Below, in pieces: positions 35,301-46,969 of a stretch of DNA of 64,000 nt; positions within the stretch are counted from its first letter, which is position 1; each line of letters starts with the position of its first letter. The notes under the pieces are model-generated. The model was given only the letters and a program-made list of their open reading frames with translations, did no database searches and was not told the DNA's origin. The stretch is from Otatea glauca (Eukaryota > Streptophyta > Magnoliopsida > Poales > Poaceae), in contig CM070723.1 in assembly GCA_036346275.1 (NCBI GenBank), forward strand, positions 50,360,743 to 50,424,742. Direction: 5' to 3'. The position numbers were made by a program, and so were the translations under genes.

Positions 35301-35860
35301 TACAATAGAAGCAGCGTATCTGTTTCAGATGTTAATCGGGCCAAATGGCAACGGGCCACATCTCAATTTGAAGTCACGGCAAAAATTTAAAGACAAATGA
35401 TATTCTAGTTTTATTCTTCTCATGCGAGTTCCTAATTGCCTAAGATGGATTTTATCAAACAGATTCACTTCGATGACGACGCCTATGCCAGAAATCGATA
35501 CCGGTTAAGACGAATACAAATGAATCATCTCTGATTTTCTTTCTATAAACAACATCATTATCATGGGGTAGGTCCTTCACATCAATAGAGACCATCGATA
35601 ATCTACTTTTTATATTTGTCAGTAATTAAGGTATCGTTGTAAGATACTGAGTTGACGGTGAAGAAGATAAAGAAATTAGCACATTCATCGATCTAAAGAC
35701 TTGATGGTAATACGTTATTTGTCTACGATCTTCAACGTAGTAGTACTTATGTACTTACCCGTTGTGTTATTCGTATGAATAAAAGGATTTTTCAAAAAAG
35801 AATTGATACATGTCACCCCCTGAGTTGACATTTAGAAATGTATCAGGTACTTTTAAGTAT
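35301..35860. other. Gene-free spacer
   Basis: Sequence between the two copies of the CXE3 upstream region. No gene or CXE fragment was recognised in it. Confidence 0.4.
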
Positions 35861-35971
35861 AATGAAACCACGCTTGTCCAACCTGACTAGATCTACTTTA
35901 ATCCACGGTCCATTTGTAGAAAGTTACCAAAGAATTTTTGTAATTTCTCTCTCTGCTTAAACCATCGTGAC

Positions 35972-38900
35972 TAGTGCTGTCCAAACGGGCGCCCGACGCG
36001 CATGCACGCCCGTTAAAAATGGGCACGCCCGTTTAGGCACGGCCCGTTTAGGCCCGGCTCGTAAGCGGGCGTCTTGTCGTCCGACCACGTCTTAGAACCT
36101 CCGCCCGAGCACGGCCCGTTTGAGCCTCGGGCGTCTTGCGTGTCGGCCGATCCTTCAGCGGACCAAGCGGGTCGGTCGGCCCAGAGTCTGTTTAGCGTCG
36201 AAAATTTAAAAAATTAGAAAAATAGAAAAATAGATAAAATATGGTAAAAAAAATATGAAAAAATTCAGAAAAATGGGAAAATTTAGAATAATTAGAAAAA
36301 CTCGAATGATGAATAAATTTTTTTAAATATATATATAAATTAAGAAAAAGCTGAAATACAAGATAAATTCTAAAATAAGACAAATAATTTGAGTTAAATA
36401 ATGAGCTTTATTGATGTTTGGCTGCCTCGTTAAAAACTTTGCCAAGTAAAAACTCAACACGAAAACCTTGGCAAAGAAAAAGAGTCTGACCTATAGCTCG
36501 GTGATACAATAAAAAGTGAAGATTACAATTATTCTTCCTCATTATCTAGATAAAGATTTTGAGCGTCTCTGCCCATTTCAAGTATTTTCTGCGGTATGTT
36601 GAGCTCGTTGATTAGCTTGTTCCCAATCTTTCACGGTGAGAAGTATTTCCACCATCTCACTAGTCGGACTTGTTCTTCTCTCTTGATTATTCTTAGGATA
36701 GTGAAAGCGGACTCAAGAAACCGTGGAGACAGGCTGTTAACACACCCGTGCTAGTATGGAAAGCACCGGATATGTTATCTTGTGCTCGTGCCACCACCGC
36801 AAAATGTTGAACTCCTCTTCCTTCTCTTGGTAGTTGATGTTGTCATTGTTGAGATAGGCGACTAGCTCCCACTACTTGATGTGTCCGCACTTGTCGTTGA
36901 TGTAGTTGAACTCCTTGAGGAAGAGCCACTGTACCCATATCTTTCCCACGCGGTTTCTTCTTACTGTTGTGGGTCTTTGGTGGAAGGTCATTGCATGCGA
37001 ACTCCGGCAAATTTCCGATCGTACTTATCATAAACTTGATTAAGTTAGCACGACGGTTGAAAAATAACTAGAATAATCAAGACCTACCGCATCACTTAGA
37101 AGTGAGAGAACATTACCGAATCCCCGAATTTTAGTTCTAGGATCTAAAATAAATGCAAATGCATATAACATAGGAATTTCTTGCCAATATTTTAAAAATT
37201 TAGTTTTCATAGCATAAACAGCTTCCCGCAATATATTATCATTTTCGTAGCTCTTTAAGTGGGTAGCAATTTCTAAAATATGATGCACAATTAAAGGAGA
37301 GGTTGAATAATAAACTCGGATAAAACAACGTGGAATAAAAAAGTTCTAAAAATGAAAGCAAGTATTTAGCAACATACCAATGTCGCTCTGTGAGTACCGG
37401 GTTGACCATCCTGTATACGACGGTGCGTGTTAATAAAAATGAAAATGTGCTCTCATATGGTATGACATTCTTAAGCATCAAGTAAGTAGAGTTCCATCTA
37501 ACAGCATATCCAAACCAAACTTACGCGGACGTACATTCATTGCAATACAATAAGTTTTATATCTTGCTACTCGTTGATTAGAATGAATTAAGAAAGATAT
37601 TGCGATGCGAAAAGGTTCAATATCTTGATTTAACCTCTTTAAACCAGATTTAACTATAAGATTAATAATATGGCAAGCACAACGATGTAATAAGAAAGAT
37701 TCACATATGAATTGAAAAGCGGAGTAAGTATGTTCATGGCGAAGTATTTGCGGAAGCATTATCTAATGTTATTGCAAAAATCTTATCATTAAGTCCAAAA
37801 TCTCCCACAACTTTTACAATACAATCGAAATATTTTCACCAAGATGTGCTACATCAATTAATTTGAATCCTATGATTCTCTTTTCTAGTTGCCAATCATC
37901 GTTTACATAATGAGCAACTACACTAAGGTAATCCTCTTTAGCTCTACCACTCCATATATCGGATGTCAAAGACACGAGAAAAATCAGTACTAAATTTTTC
38001 TTTTAGCTTATTGCGACAATTATTATAATATTTAATCAAATCTCTAGTTGTTGTCTGCATCTAGAAACTGCGAGAAAAACTAGGATTATGGCGGTCCTAA
38101 TAAAGTTTTCAAGCGCAATGACTCACCAAAGTTTAAAGGAAGATCTTGAGAAGCGATTAAGCGACAAAGAGATTCACGAGCTACTTGAGTTGTAGTCGAT
38201 TCGTCATCGCACTGCGTCGGGGTTGTCTTTGCGAGATCGTCGCCTCGAAGCCATTCCCGCTTTTTCTCTACAAATGTCGACATGCCTCTTCAAGTGCCTC
38301 GTTCCACCAAGATTTCGCGATTAATTTATGCTTGCAATATTTACAAACAAGATACCGATTTGGGCGTCATTTGATATCTCAAAAATCGGTGAAATCTTCC
38401 AGGACTCGATGTCTGCGTCTTGCTCTTTTCGCCCGGTGCTTGCCGACGCAGTAGCACTTGTAGAGCCTGAAGATGGCACAACTCCTGCAGCTTCTTCGGC
38501 ATATGATGCAAGAAGCTCCTCGGGTGAAATCTAGAAATCGAAGTCGGGAATGACGGAAAATCCCTGCTCCATAAAGCAAACTACAAGAAATAATGACGCT
38601 ATTAATACTAAAATATGATTGAAAATACTAACAAAATGAAATAATAAATCATAATTATCACCTTGATTTCTTGTGAAGCCGAAAGCGAATTTGGATTTTT
38701 GACAAAACTATTTTAATTTTGCCAAATTACCACTAAGAGCAAAAGAATTTCCACAAGAGAATGATTAGAAGAGAATGCAAGGTTCTTGGTGTAGAAATGA
38801 GGAGGGGCGACCAACTATTTATAGGAAAAAATTCGGGATTTTTAGAATTTTTCGAATTGTTTATGAATTTTTAAATCTGCAACGGCTATAAGCGGCTATT

Positions 38901-39120
38901 TTTTTAAACAGGCGGACCGTGCCGGGCGGGCGTTGCCATGCCGTCTTCCGCCCGCCAGTAAGCGGGCGTCGCGTCGTGCCGCCCTCCGGCCCAAGCACGG
39001 CATGGTGGGTTGGGCCGTGCCGGCACGGCCCGTTTAGTGTTGGGCCGTGCCGTGCCCGGGCCGTGCCCACGGTAACAGGCCCGTGCCGGCCCATTTGGCA
39101 CAGCCCGTTTGGCCGGGTCT
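35972..39120 (-). mobile_element. hAT transposon, 3149 bp, with 8 bp target duplication
   Basis: The left end TAGTGCTGTCCAAACGGGC and the complement of the right end (AGACCCGGCCAAACGGGC) form imperfect terminal inverted repeats. The flanking octamers ATCGTGAC (35964-35971) and TTCGTGAC (39121-39128) differ by one base, matching the 8 bp duplication made by hAT elements. GC-rich subterminal zones rich in GGCCCGTTT / CCGTGCCGG strings occupy both ends. The interior holds a broken minus-strand hAT transposase. The right end is 152 bases before the CXE3 start codon. Confidence 0.88.
36590..38580 (-). pseudogene. hAT transposase relic (BED finger to hATC)
   Basis: Read 5' to 3' on the minus strand: a BED-type zinc finger with CKYCKHKLIAKS and, in another frame, GTRHLKRHVDIC (about 38400-38280). 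Next come HRCACHIINLIVKSGLKRL and NQRVARYKTYC (37759-37478), the central RNase H-like core region. Then MKTKFLKYWQEIP and AFILDPRTKIRGFG (37288-37040). Last is a C-terminal dimerisation (hATC) part with EFNILRWWHEHK and ITYPVLSILAR (about 36840-36740). The order is complete, but each part is in a different frame, so the gene is dead and the element would need help in trans. Confidence 0.85.
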
Positions 39121-39272
39121 TTCGTGACATCACATCGCCGGCTCATGAATATATGCTATCCTCCAAGCGTATGCTTAGTTCATGGTGCCTACCCCTACAG
39201 TTGTGTTTAATTGCCACCCTGCTCTGCAACCGAAGCCGAAGCACACTCCCTCCCACATTGTACTGTATCACC

Positions 39273-40292
39273 ATGTCTTCCACCACCTCGCCGGCGTCCG
39301 CTGTCCTTGGTGACGACATGCCACCGCACGTCGTCGAGGACTGCCTCGGCCTCCTCCAGCTGCTCAGCGACGGCACCGTCAAGCGTGCCTCGGCCGCCCT
39401 TGTCCTCCCTGGCACTCCATTGCCCACCGCATCGCCGCCCGTCCAGTGGAAGGACGTGGTCTATGACGAGACCCACAATCTCAGCCTCCGCATGTACGTG
39501 CCGTCCGACGGCGTCAAGAAGCTGCCGGTGGTCGTCTACTTCCACGGCGGCGGCTTCTGCGTCGGCAGCTTCGCCATGCCCAACGTCCACGACGCCTGCC
39601 ACCGCCTCGCCGCCGAGCTCCCCGCCGTTGTTCTCTCTGCCGACTACCGCCTCGCCCCCGAGCACCGCCTCCCCGCGGCGCTCGACGACATCGACGCCCT
39701 CTTCTCCTGGCTGCGCGTCCAGGCCGCGGCGGCCACGGGCGTCGAACCGTCGCTCGCTGAGTCGGCAGACTTCGGCCGCGTGTTCGTCTCCGGCGACTCG
39801 GCCGGCGCGAACATCGCGCACCACGTGGCCGTCTGCGTCGGCTCGGCGAAGCTCGCCGCTGACCCGGTGCGAATCGCCGGGTACGTGCTGCTCTGGCCGT
39901 TCTTCGGCGGGGAGCAGAGGACGGCGTCCGAGGCGACGTGCCCGGCCGACGTGTTCCTGACCCTCGCCCTGTACGATCAGATGTGGCGGCTGGCGCTGCC
40001 GGTGGGGGCGAGCAGGGACCACCCAGCGGCGAACCCGTTCGGACTGGACAGCCCCGCGCTGGACTCTGTTCATCTCCCGCCGGTGCTCGTCGCGGCGGGC
40101 GACCGCGACATGCTGCTCGACCGGATCGCGGACTACGTCGCGCGGCTGAAGGCGATGGAGAAGCACGTGGAGCTCGTGGAGTTCGCGGGGCAGGGCCACG
40201 GGTTCTCCGTCTTCGAGCCGCGCAGCGAGGCAGCAGGCGAACTGGTCCGCGCCGTGCGGCGGTTCGTGCACGGCGGCGTGCCCCCCAACTGA
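39273..40292 (+). CDS. Carboxylesterase, CXE15-like (CXE3 of the cluster)
   Basis: 339 residues, single exon. HGGG is at 91-94, the nucleophile is S176 in GDSAGAN (the second Gly of the usual GDSAGGN is Ala), the probable acid is D279 in DRDMLLD, and the histidine is H309 in GQGHGF. The start at 39273 matches the paralogs (MSST..SPASAV). The same frame stays open for 118 codons upstream, but most of that lies in the GC-rich end of the hAT element and is accidental. The hAT insertion separates the proximal ~150 bp from the older upstream region, so expression may differ from that of the paralogs. An AATAAA follows at 40386. Function is inferred as for CXE1. Confidence 0.92.
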   Translation: MSSTTSPASAVLGDDMPPHVVEDCLGLLQLLSDGTVKRASAALVLPGTPLPTASPPVQWKDVVYDETHNLSLRMYVPSDGVKKLPVVVYFHGGGFCVGSFAMPNVHDACHRLAAELPAVVLSADYRLAPEHRLPAALDDIDALFSWLRVQAAAATGVEPSLAESADFGRVFVSGDSAGANIAHHVAVCVGSAKLAADPVRIAGYVLLWPFFGGEQRTASEATCPADVFLTLALYDQMWRLALPVGASRDHPAANPFGLDSPALDSVHLPPVLVAAGDRDMLLDRIADYVARLKAMEKHVELVEFAGQGHGFSVFEPRSEAAGELVRAVRRFVHGGVPPN

Positions 40293-40385
40293 ACTCACGG
40301 TGCGGCCCGTGTCAAATCCTCGTCAGTCTTGTAAAACGCTTTTGTTGTTTCGTGCTTTGCGTATTACGGCAAGGATTAAACCGGT

Positions 40386-40391
40386 AATAAA
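40386..40391 (+). terminator. Candidate polyadenylation signal of CXE3
   Basis: AATAAA, 94 nt after the stop codon, similar in spacing to the signals after CXE1. Confidence 0.5.
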
Positions 40392-40707
40392 GCTGCGGTA
40401 ATTTGGCGTGTTTATAATCTTCAGTTCTTCACTTGTGAGATATATAAATTCTATTATCGTTAGTGCTACCTTAAAACAAAATACAATATGATTCGCAAAA
40501 CACAATTTTGCCTATCTAATCATAAATACATATCATTTTAAACATAGTTATAATCCACAAAACACAACTTTGACCGACAACTACTTTTTAAGATAAATTT
40601 ATACATATGATTTTATTTATCTAATCTAAATATTTAAAAAGATATCGATAATCAAAGTTTTAAACTCCGTGTACCCGAAACAACATGTATACCATATACA
40701 TGACCGA

Positions 40708-40956
40708 GGAATTTTTAGAATACAGTACAAAATAAGGTCCGTAATTATAAATCAATACAACATGTTTGCGTATTTACCAAAAACCTAACCATACCTGAAA
40801 CTTGAAAATCCGTTTAACCTTTCCCGAAACCTCAAAATCCGGCAAACGCATAAACGAAATCTAAAATTTCGGGTATGGGGGCCCCACCCCATACCCGAAA
40901 TTTCAGATTTCGGGTATGGGGTCGGGCCCCCAACCCGAAATTTTAGATTTCGGCTA
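40708..40956 (+). repeat. Left terminal inverted repeat of the MULE
   Basis: About 249 bp, shared with the complement of 51243-51435. Common blocks include AAAATCCGTTTAACC, TTTCCCGAAACCTCAAAATC and the AACGCATAA string, then repeated TTTCGGGTATG units. This side has an extra ~55 bp because a TTTCGGGTATGGGG..CCC palindrome unit is duplicated. Confidence 0.9.
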
Positions 40957-41789
40957 TATTGGTAATCGCGTTATTAATTGACGATACTACATGATGATAC
41001 TAATTGATTAACAAAATCGCGTTATTGCATGTGAACAATTTCAATCCAAATTTATAAAGATATTTAAAACACTTCTTTTGGAGGAAGTGGCTGGACAACT
41101 ATCATTGAACTTAGGTACTGATAAATGTGTCCAATAAAAGTCCGGGCAATCAATAATTTGAAATTATTTAAAGAATTGATTTTTTTTAGAAATTGCAAAA
41201 CGATGGTGGGAGAGGGAAATCAGAGAGAGTGCGATTCTCAGATCAGGGAGAGTGTGATTTTTTCAGCATTTTCGACAGCCCATAAAATGTCATGTTTAAA
41301 TGTAATTTTTAGGAAGAATGGACCAGATTTGCTTGCCCTTTGATATATGCACTACCATATTCTGGAAAAATATGTAATTTACACCTTGCTTTGCATCTAA
41401 TTTCCACTAGTGCAATAACCCTAAGTATTATAGTCGACAACAACTCATGTCATATTTTTTTAGCCTTTTCGGCGGACCGTAAAATATCATGTCTAAATGG
41501 AATTTTTATGAACAATGGACCACATTTGATCTTTCATATATGCACTACCAAATTCTAGAAAAATATTTAATTTACACCTTACTTTGCATCTAATTTCCAC
41601 TAGTGCAATAACCCTAAGTATTATAGTCGACAACAACTCATGTTATGAATAGTTCCCACGAAGCACTTAAATTATTTGTTGAATATATATAAGGGCACAT
41701 ACACCGAAAGTTCAAATAATAAAATAAGCAATAGATTAGATTATATTACAAGGGCATTACAATAGTGACGAAATTGCTTGACGAACTAA
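40957..41789. repeat. MULE left spacer with internal duplication
   Basis: Non-coding. The block around 41340-41440 (with CACTACCA.ATTCT.GAAAAATAT, TTGCTTTGCATCTAATTTCC and CAATAACCCTAAGTATTATAG) is repeated at about 41535-41640. The string AGCCTTTTCGGCGG and its surroundings are shared with the CACTA interior near 14250. Confidence 0.7.
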
Positions 41790-43169
41790 CTAACAAAAGC
41801 ACTGTTTTTCATGGTGGGACAAGTGGTCGTTCCACCTATCTGGGTTGAGTGGGAATGATATCCGATATTTTCTGCATATTACATCACCCGTGTAAATTTT
41901 GCGATTTGTTCTCGGACACCACTCAATCCCTACTATGAAAGAACTCCATGGGGATCCGCAGTGCTCCCAGCTGTCGCCGATTTGGTGGCCTATGTCGTAC
42001 GTCTCGAGTGTATAAGACAAAAATTTTTGGTCTTTTTTATGTGGATTTCTGCCCTCCCATATGGGCATGTCATCCCGAATCCCGGTGTCCCCTATGTTAA
42101 TACCACCCGGGTTCCCGGATGGTCTGCGTAATGCGTCAAGGATTTGTTGCGTGGTGCGAACCTCGACCGGCTTCTTCCCCTTGTCCCTTCCTCTTCGAGA
42201 GGAGGTACCCTCTTGCACTTCTAGTGCGTTGGACGTTGGCGGAGACTTGCCGAGCGCTGCTCTGCTTTCGCTCGCACTCCACTATATGGTGCGGGAGGTG
42301 TGTGTTGGGCTTATCCTTGTACAATCGGGCGTGCCTCGTAGTCAATGCAGATATGCCGTGTGGTCGTTGAATAATACCGTAGGCGTACTTGTGGTCTGGC
42401 TTTTCTGGCCGATAGTAGCACCACGGAGAGGTTGCTCCTCCGGTTATCCCATCTGGGAAGTTTGAGATGTGGGTGATGCGTCTTGGGTTCACCTAGTTGA
42501 AGTAGCCGCACCATTCATCCTCGGCCAAGGGCACCGGTAGAATCTCGGTCCGCTAGATCATCGTGGCGGTATCAACCACTTTGCTGCAGCCGTGTTCGCA
42601 AAAGTCGGGGCTTTCGGGTGGCCCTTGAGGAGGTTTCTCCTTTGACTTGAGCAATTTCGCGATTTTCTTTTTGAACTCCTGTATGCGATGAACTGGTTTA
42701 GAATTACTAATTTGTGAGTGAAACATGAGTATGTCACATGAAACTCACCGTTGGTTGGCCCCTTGCCCACCGGCCCTAAACTCTGGTCGATCTAAAACAG
42801 GGACATATCCTGACGGCCTCTCCCACCGGGTGAAGTTCTCGGGCGAAGCGGGGTAGGCGTCATGGCAATTGTAGATAAATTCGTAGTCACGTCGTTCCGG
42901 CCTGTCGATCCATTGGAAGAAGCAACATCGGTCGTTGTGCAGAAAAAAGAAAGAACAATGCATGAAATGGCATCATACCAGTATTGTATGGACACGATAA
43001 GTTTACGGTGAAGCGGACACAACGATGAGTGCATCATCTTCGCCAGAAGGTTGCAGTTGCATTTGGGTCGGGGCAACTCCGGCAGAACTGGGGCGTCAAC
43101 GCTACTGGCATCCGGGTATTCGGGGCGGAATAAGTTCTGCTTGCTAAAGAGGCGATGGTAGAATGACAT
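41790..43169 (-). pseudogene. GRF-like zinc-finger protein ORF of the MULE
   Basis: Starts on the minus strand at 43169 with MSFYHRLFSKQNLF, then LPRPKCNCNLLAKMMHSS. An apparent intron (GT after SIQYW) is followed by NDRCCFFQWIDRPERRDYE. Together these look like the Cys-rich core and FFQW signature of a GRF-type zinc finger, a family often met beside plant MULE transposases. The C-terminal part is hydrophilic with RRGRDKGKKPVEVR and IGDTGIRDDMPIWEG and is not recognised. Several stops break the frame between 42514 and 42218. It could instead be an unrelated captured host gene. Confidence 0.45.
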
Positions 43170-43319
43170 CGTGTCCTAATTTGTATAGATTCAGCTGACA
43201 TTTATTGCTGGTTTGGCAGTGTTGGATGTCTAGCCCTCAGCCGGTTTTATACTGGTGGTGAGGGGTCACTCCACACAGCTATAGCACTTGTCGATTTTGA
43301 CGGCTTGACATCCTCTATG

Positions 43320-43463
43320 AAAAGCTACACGACGTGTCACCCATCATCAAAGCTGCACGACCTGTCACTCTCTGAGAAAAGCTGCACGACGTGTCACCCT
43401 CTGTCAAAAGCTGCACGACCTATCACCCTCTGTCAAAAGCTGCACGACCTGTTACCCTCTGTC
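43320..43463 (+). repeat. Minisatellite, five 29 bp units
   Basis: Five near-identical units of the form AAAAGCTGCACGACCTGTC followed by ACCCTCTGTC. The same family occurs in inverted orientation at 46970-47275, on the other side of the transposase gene. Confidence 0.9.
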
Positions 43464-43730
43464 GGCCTAAGATGGGTAGTGCTGTGTCGTTTGGTGGTGT
43501 GCAGAGTGTTGTCGAATCAGTTTGAGAAAGCTAATAGAAGCGTGCTATCACATTGCATTGCGAAGGCTATGGTGTGCGTCGTCTAATCGTCCACTCTGAG
43601 AAAGCGTGCAGACGGACAACACATGGGTGATTTGACATGACTACGAGCTACAATTAAAATTTTCGACAGTTTAAGAGAAGCTAGCATCACTGTATTACGA
43701 AGATGACAACACATGAGTGATTTGACAAGA

Positions 43731-46466
43731 CTAGTAGATACAATAAATTAAGAAAGACAACTTCAGAGAAAGCTGGCATCGATTTATTTCAAATTTGGCA
43801 ACACAAGAGTGATTTGACATGATACATTGGGGGGCAGAGAACATTTCACACATTATCAAAGCCAAATGACTACATACTGGGTGGATTGGGGCACCTCCTA
43901 TGTCGTGTCCAGGTTGTTTACATAATTTGCATTTTCGCAAACCGTCCACCGCATCAGCCGCGTCCATGTCACCTTGCAATCTGCTGCCCTTTGGCCTCCC
44001 ATGTTGTGTGCGTCTAGTCGCGGGATATGGTTTCCGGGTTGGGCCTTCCATAATCTTGTAGTTCGCTCCTATTGTGAATGAACTCATCTTCGGACGCCAC
44101 GTGTTCTTCAAAGCATGCGCGGTGTAGTAAGGCGAGATGAACTGTGATGCATCGTTCCCACCCATGTCGCGACATGCGGCGAGCACATGGGAGCACAGAA
44201 TGTGTTGAAGCTTCGGCTTGTTGCACGTGCACGTCACTTGCTCGCCCCCTAGCTAACATTGTTGTACGGTGTCCCCCGCGAGATACCCAGATGCATGTCT
44301 GCGCTTGCACATGACCTCAAACTTATTCGTCCCCAGGTCATAAATCCTTGTGCGGTGGAAGTGCGCCTTCTTCCTTCTCTCCGTGAGCATCTTCTCCACT
44401 CTGGGTGCGTACGTCGTGACGCACGCCTCGATCGCGTTACCGCGATCTCGAAAGTAATCAGCCGCCTGGTAGAATGTAAGCTCAATGATTGAACACAACG
44501 GAAGAGCGCGCACACCCTTCAGTACGTCAGTACGTTGTTGAACGCCTCCGCTATGTTCGTTGTCATCACGTTGTACCTATGATGGTGTATGTTAGCTTGT
44601 ATGGAAATGAATACAAGGAGGTGAAATGATTTGCGTTAAGTTATGGTTCGTCCATACCTCGCTCCGTTCGTGTCGTGGAGTAGCGCCCACTGCTCCGCTG
44701 GCTTCCCCGCGATCCACTGGCTGAAGGTGGGCCGAGTTCAAGAAACCACGGTCTGGCCTCCCACCATTTGCGAACGGAGTTACAGCTCCTGGGATTGGTC
44801 GTCCTCCATCGTCTTCCGTGTGGTCTCGTGCAGCTGCGTCCATATCACGTTGAACTTGTGTGCTTGGTTCTGCAAGCACATAGCTTTGAATCTCTTGACC
44901 AGGGCCTTGTTCTTGTACCTTGTGTACAGGTTCGCACCAAGGTGGCGCATGCACCATCTTCTCTCGATATCGGGCTAGCTAGTCTCGTAGGACGTGCTGT
45001 CGTGCATGACATCCAACGCGTGGAGGAGGCCTTTGTTCCTGTCTGAGACAACGCATACACGCTCCCGGTACCGACGACCTGGCTCTTGAGTAGAGTCAGG
45101 AACCACAACCAACTGTCATTGTTCTCGCTCTCGACGAGAGCGAACGTCACCGGGAGGATTTGGTTATTTGCATCAACAGCGAGTGCAGTCAGCAACGTCC
45201 TGTGGAACTTCCCACTTAGGAATGTCCCGTCCACGCATATGACTGGTCTACAATACCTAAAAGCTTCGATGCATTGACCGAATGACCAGAATATCCTGAT
45301 GAGGTACCAGTCCGCCGAGCTGACGGACCCATCTTTTAGTATGACGGGCTCATCGGCCACTGCGAACTGAGTGCCCGGGTTCGTCATGCGATCTTCTGTA
45401 GTAACCTAGGGGCATAATTGAAAGACTCCTCGAATCCCCCAAAAAGCATCTTCAATACATTCTGCTTCGCTCTCCAAGCCGTATGGTACGTAATGACCAT
45501 CCTAGATTTAGTCTGAACCTCCTCCATAAATTTACGGGGAGTTATCCCTATGTCGCTTCCAACGATGGTCACGAGTATCTGGGCTACAAACCTCGCGTCC
45601 ACAAGTCGGCTCATGTTCCTTACGGACTCCTCCGTGCACATATGAAGCCTATTTCTACTTATGACAAAGTAGTCTTCGTGCTTGGGTCTGTGAACTCGTA
45701 CAAAGAAGGGACAATTCGAGTACTTCGTGCACCTAACCTCGTACGAGGAGGGCTCCGACCGGAGACGAGTGTGCTCCCGTCTTGTCATGTCGGCATAGTC
45801 GCTAAGAAAGTGAATAGCCTCTAGCTTGTTACGGAACCATTGTCCGGTTTGGACATCGTTCTGGGAGTACCCCCACACGGATATGTTACTGTAATCCGTG
45901 AGGGTACAATCTAGCTGACCGATGGCCCTGAAGTACTGTATAGCCGGTGTTGGATCATCATTGTCTGCCGCTTCTTCATCCCCGCTTCCGCCGTCTTCAT
46001 CATCCATGCATTCCCCATCCACCTCCGTCGCCTCAGCTTCTTTGCCTCCCCCCGATGCCCCCTCCTCTACAATTGCTGGTTCGGGTGGTGCATGTGATAT
46101 GTCATATTCTACTGCTCGGGGGGTAGAGGCCACCTCTCCGAGCTCGTGCCATGGCAATATCTCCACGTATACTCCTACCTCAAAATTCTCTTCACCCGCT
46201 TTGCGGACATACAAACCCCACACGCTTTCATTTCGTAACGGGAAGAGCGTGTACACAACCATCGGGTTGTTGGGAACAAACCGTGGATGAACCCCATTGA
46301 AATGAACTCTGTGCGTCTCAAGGTTCACACGCAGTAGAGCGATGACATGTGATTTGAGCTGCCAGAGTTCGTTCGGGGTGGCTATTGTGCTATCTACGTG
46401 CAGACAGTTATCAATGCTCACGACTCTCCCATGCAAAACTGGGCCGTCCTCCGAAATAAATTTCAA
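43731..46466 (-). pseudogene. MURA-type MULE transposase, frame-broken
   Basis: Minus strand. Part one (46466-45384) has an acidic linker and a MuDR DNA-binding-type region with WGYSQNDVQTGQWFRNK, YEVRCTKYSNCPFFVRV and GSDIGITPRKF. Part two (45387-44845) holds the catalytic region, FGQCIEAFRYCRPVICVDG with the first Asp, TALAVDANNQILPVTFALVE and NDSWLWFLTLLK. The second Asp motif (VSDRNKGLL) lies in another frame. Part three, after a probable intron near 44590, has TTNIAEAFNNVL, a SWIM zinc finger CTCNKPKLQHILCSHVLAAC and a zinc knuckle CKLCKQPGH. Domain order is complete for a MURA-like DDE transposase. At least two frameshifts make this copy unlikely to be active. Confidence 0.85.
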
Positions 46467-46679
46467 CAGGCATGTCCATCTGTAGCAAATATCGCACTAT
46501 TAATGTACTAAATACCTTAATAACACAAAAATAATATGCACTCATGATGATTTCTAACTAACCTTCTCTAAGCTGTATCGAAGATCAATAAAGCTAGAGC
46601 AATGTACCAATAAATCTTCTTGAAGATTACCTGCAATATTAGAATCCCGAATGAAATAAATAAAAAAATTTAAACTTTG

Positions 46680-46961
46680 TGAAAATTTCAACAAACAATG
46701 AACACCAGCAAATTAATATCTCGTCTTCGGGTTCTCTGTTTGCCTTGCCTTGCCTTCACGCTCTCTGCTGTCGTGAACATTACAATGCCATCGCAAAGGA
46801 TTTATAGCAAGGGAAAGGAAGGACGCAGCTCACAGGAATTCGTTCGGTCAGTGCTTTCGGCGTGCAATGATCGCCCGTGAGATTCACTGTCACCACCATC
46901 CAAATTACTTGCATGCAGCCTGTCAACCAGCCTTTGCCGAAACATGAAATTTCGGCAAAGG
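46680..46961 (-). promoter_or_regulatory. MURA promoter region, homologous to the PMD-gene promoter
   Basis: On the minus strand a TATAAATCC box (46799-46806) lies upstream of the transposase. The surrounding sequence parallels that before the plant-mobile-domain gene (51030-51260), including CACGCTCTC, GTGAACA-ACA, the TATA box and a GCATGCA block. A perfect 12 bp hairpin, CCTTTGCCGAAA with loop 46943-46949, sits at 46931-46961, where the other copy has the inner end of the terminal repeat (AGCCGAAATATGAGATTTCGG). Confidence 0.6.
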
Positions 46962-46969
46962 GGATATAA

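Noticed and set aside
38919..39272. 118-codon N-terminal extension of CXE3
   Set aside because: Most of it lies inside the hAT terminal region and it has no counterpart in the paralogs.
39207..40298. 363-codon minus-strand ORF opposite CXE3, and similar antisense ORFs opposite CXE1, CXE2 and CXE4
   Set aside because: They mirror GC-rich third positions of the sense genes, recur opposite every paralog, and show no protein-like motif.
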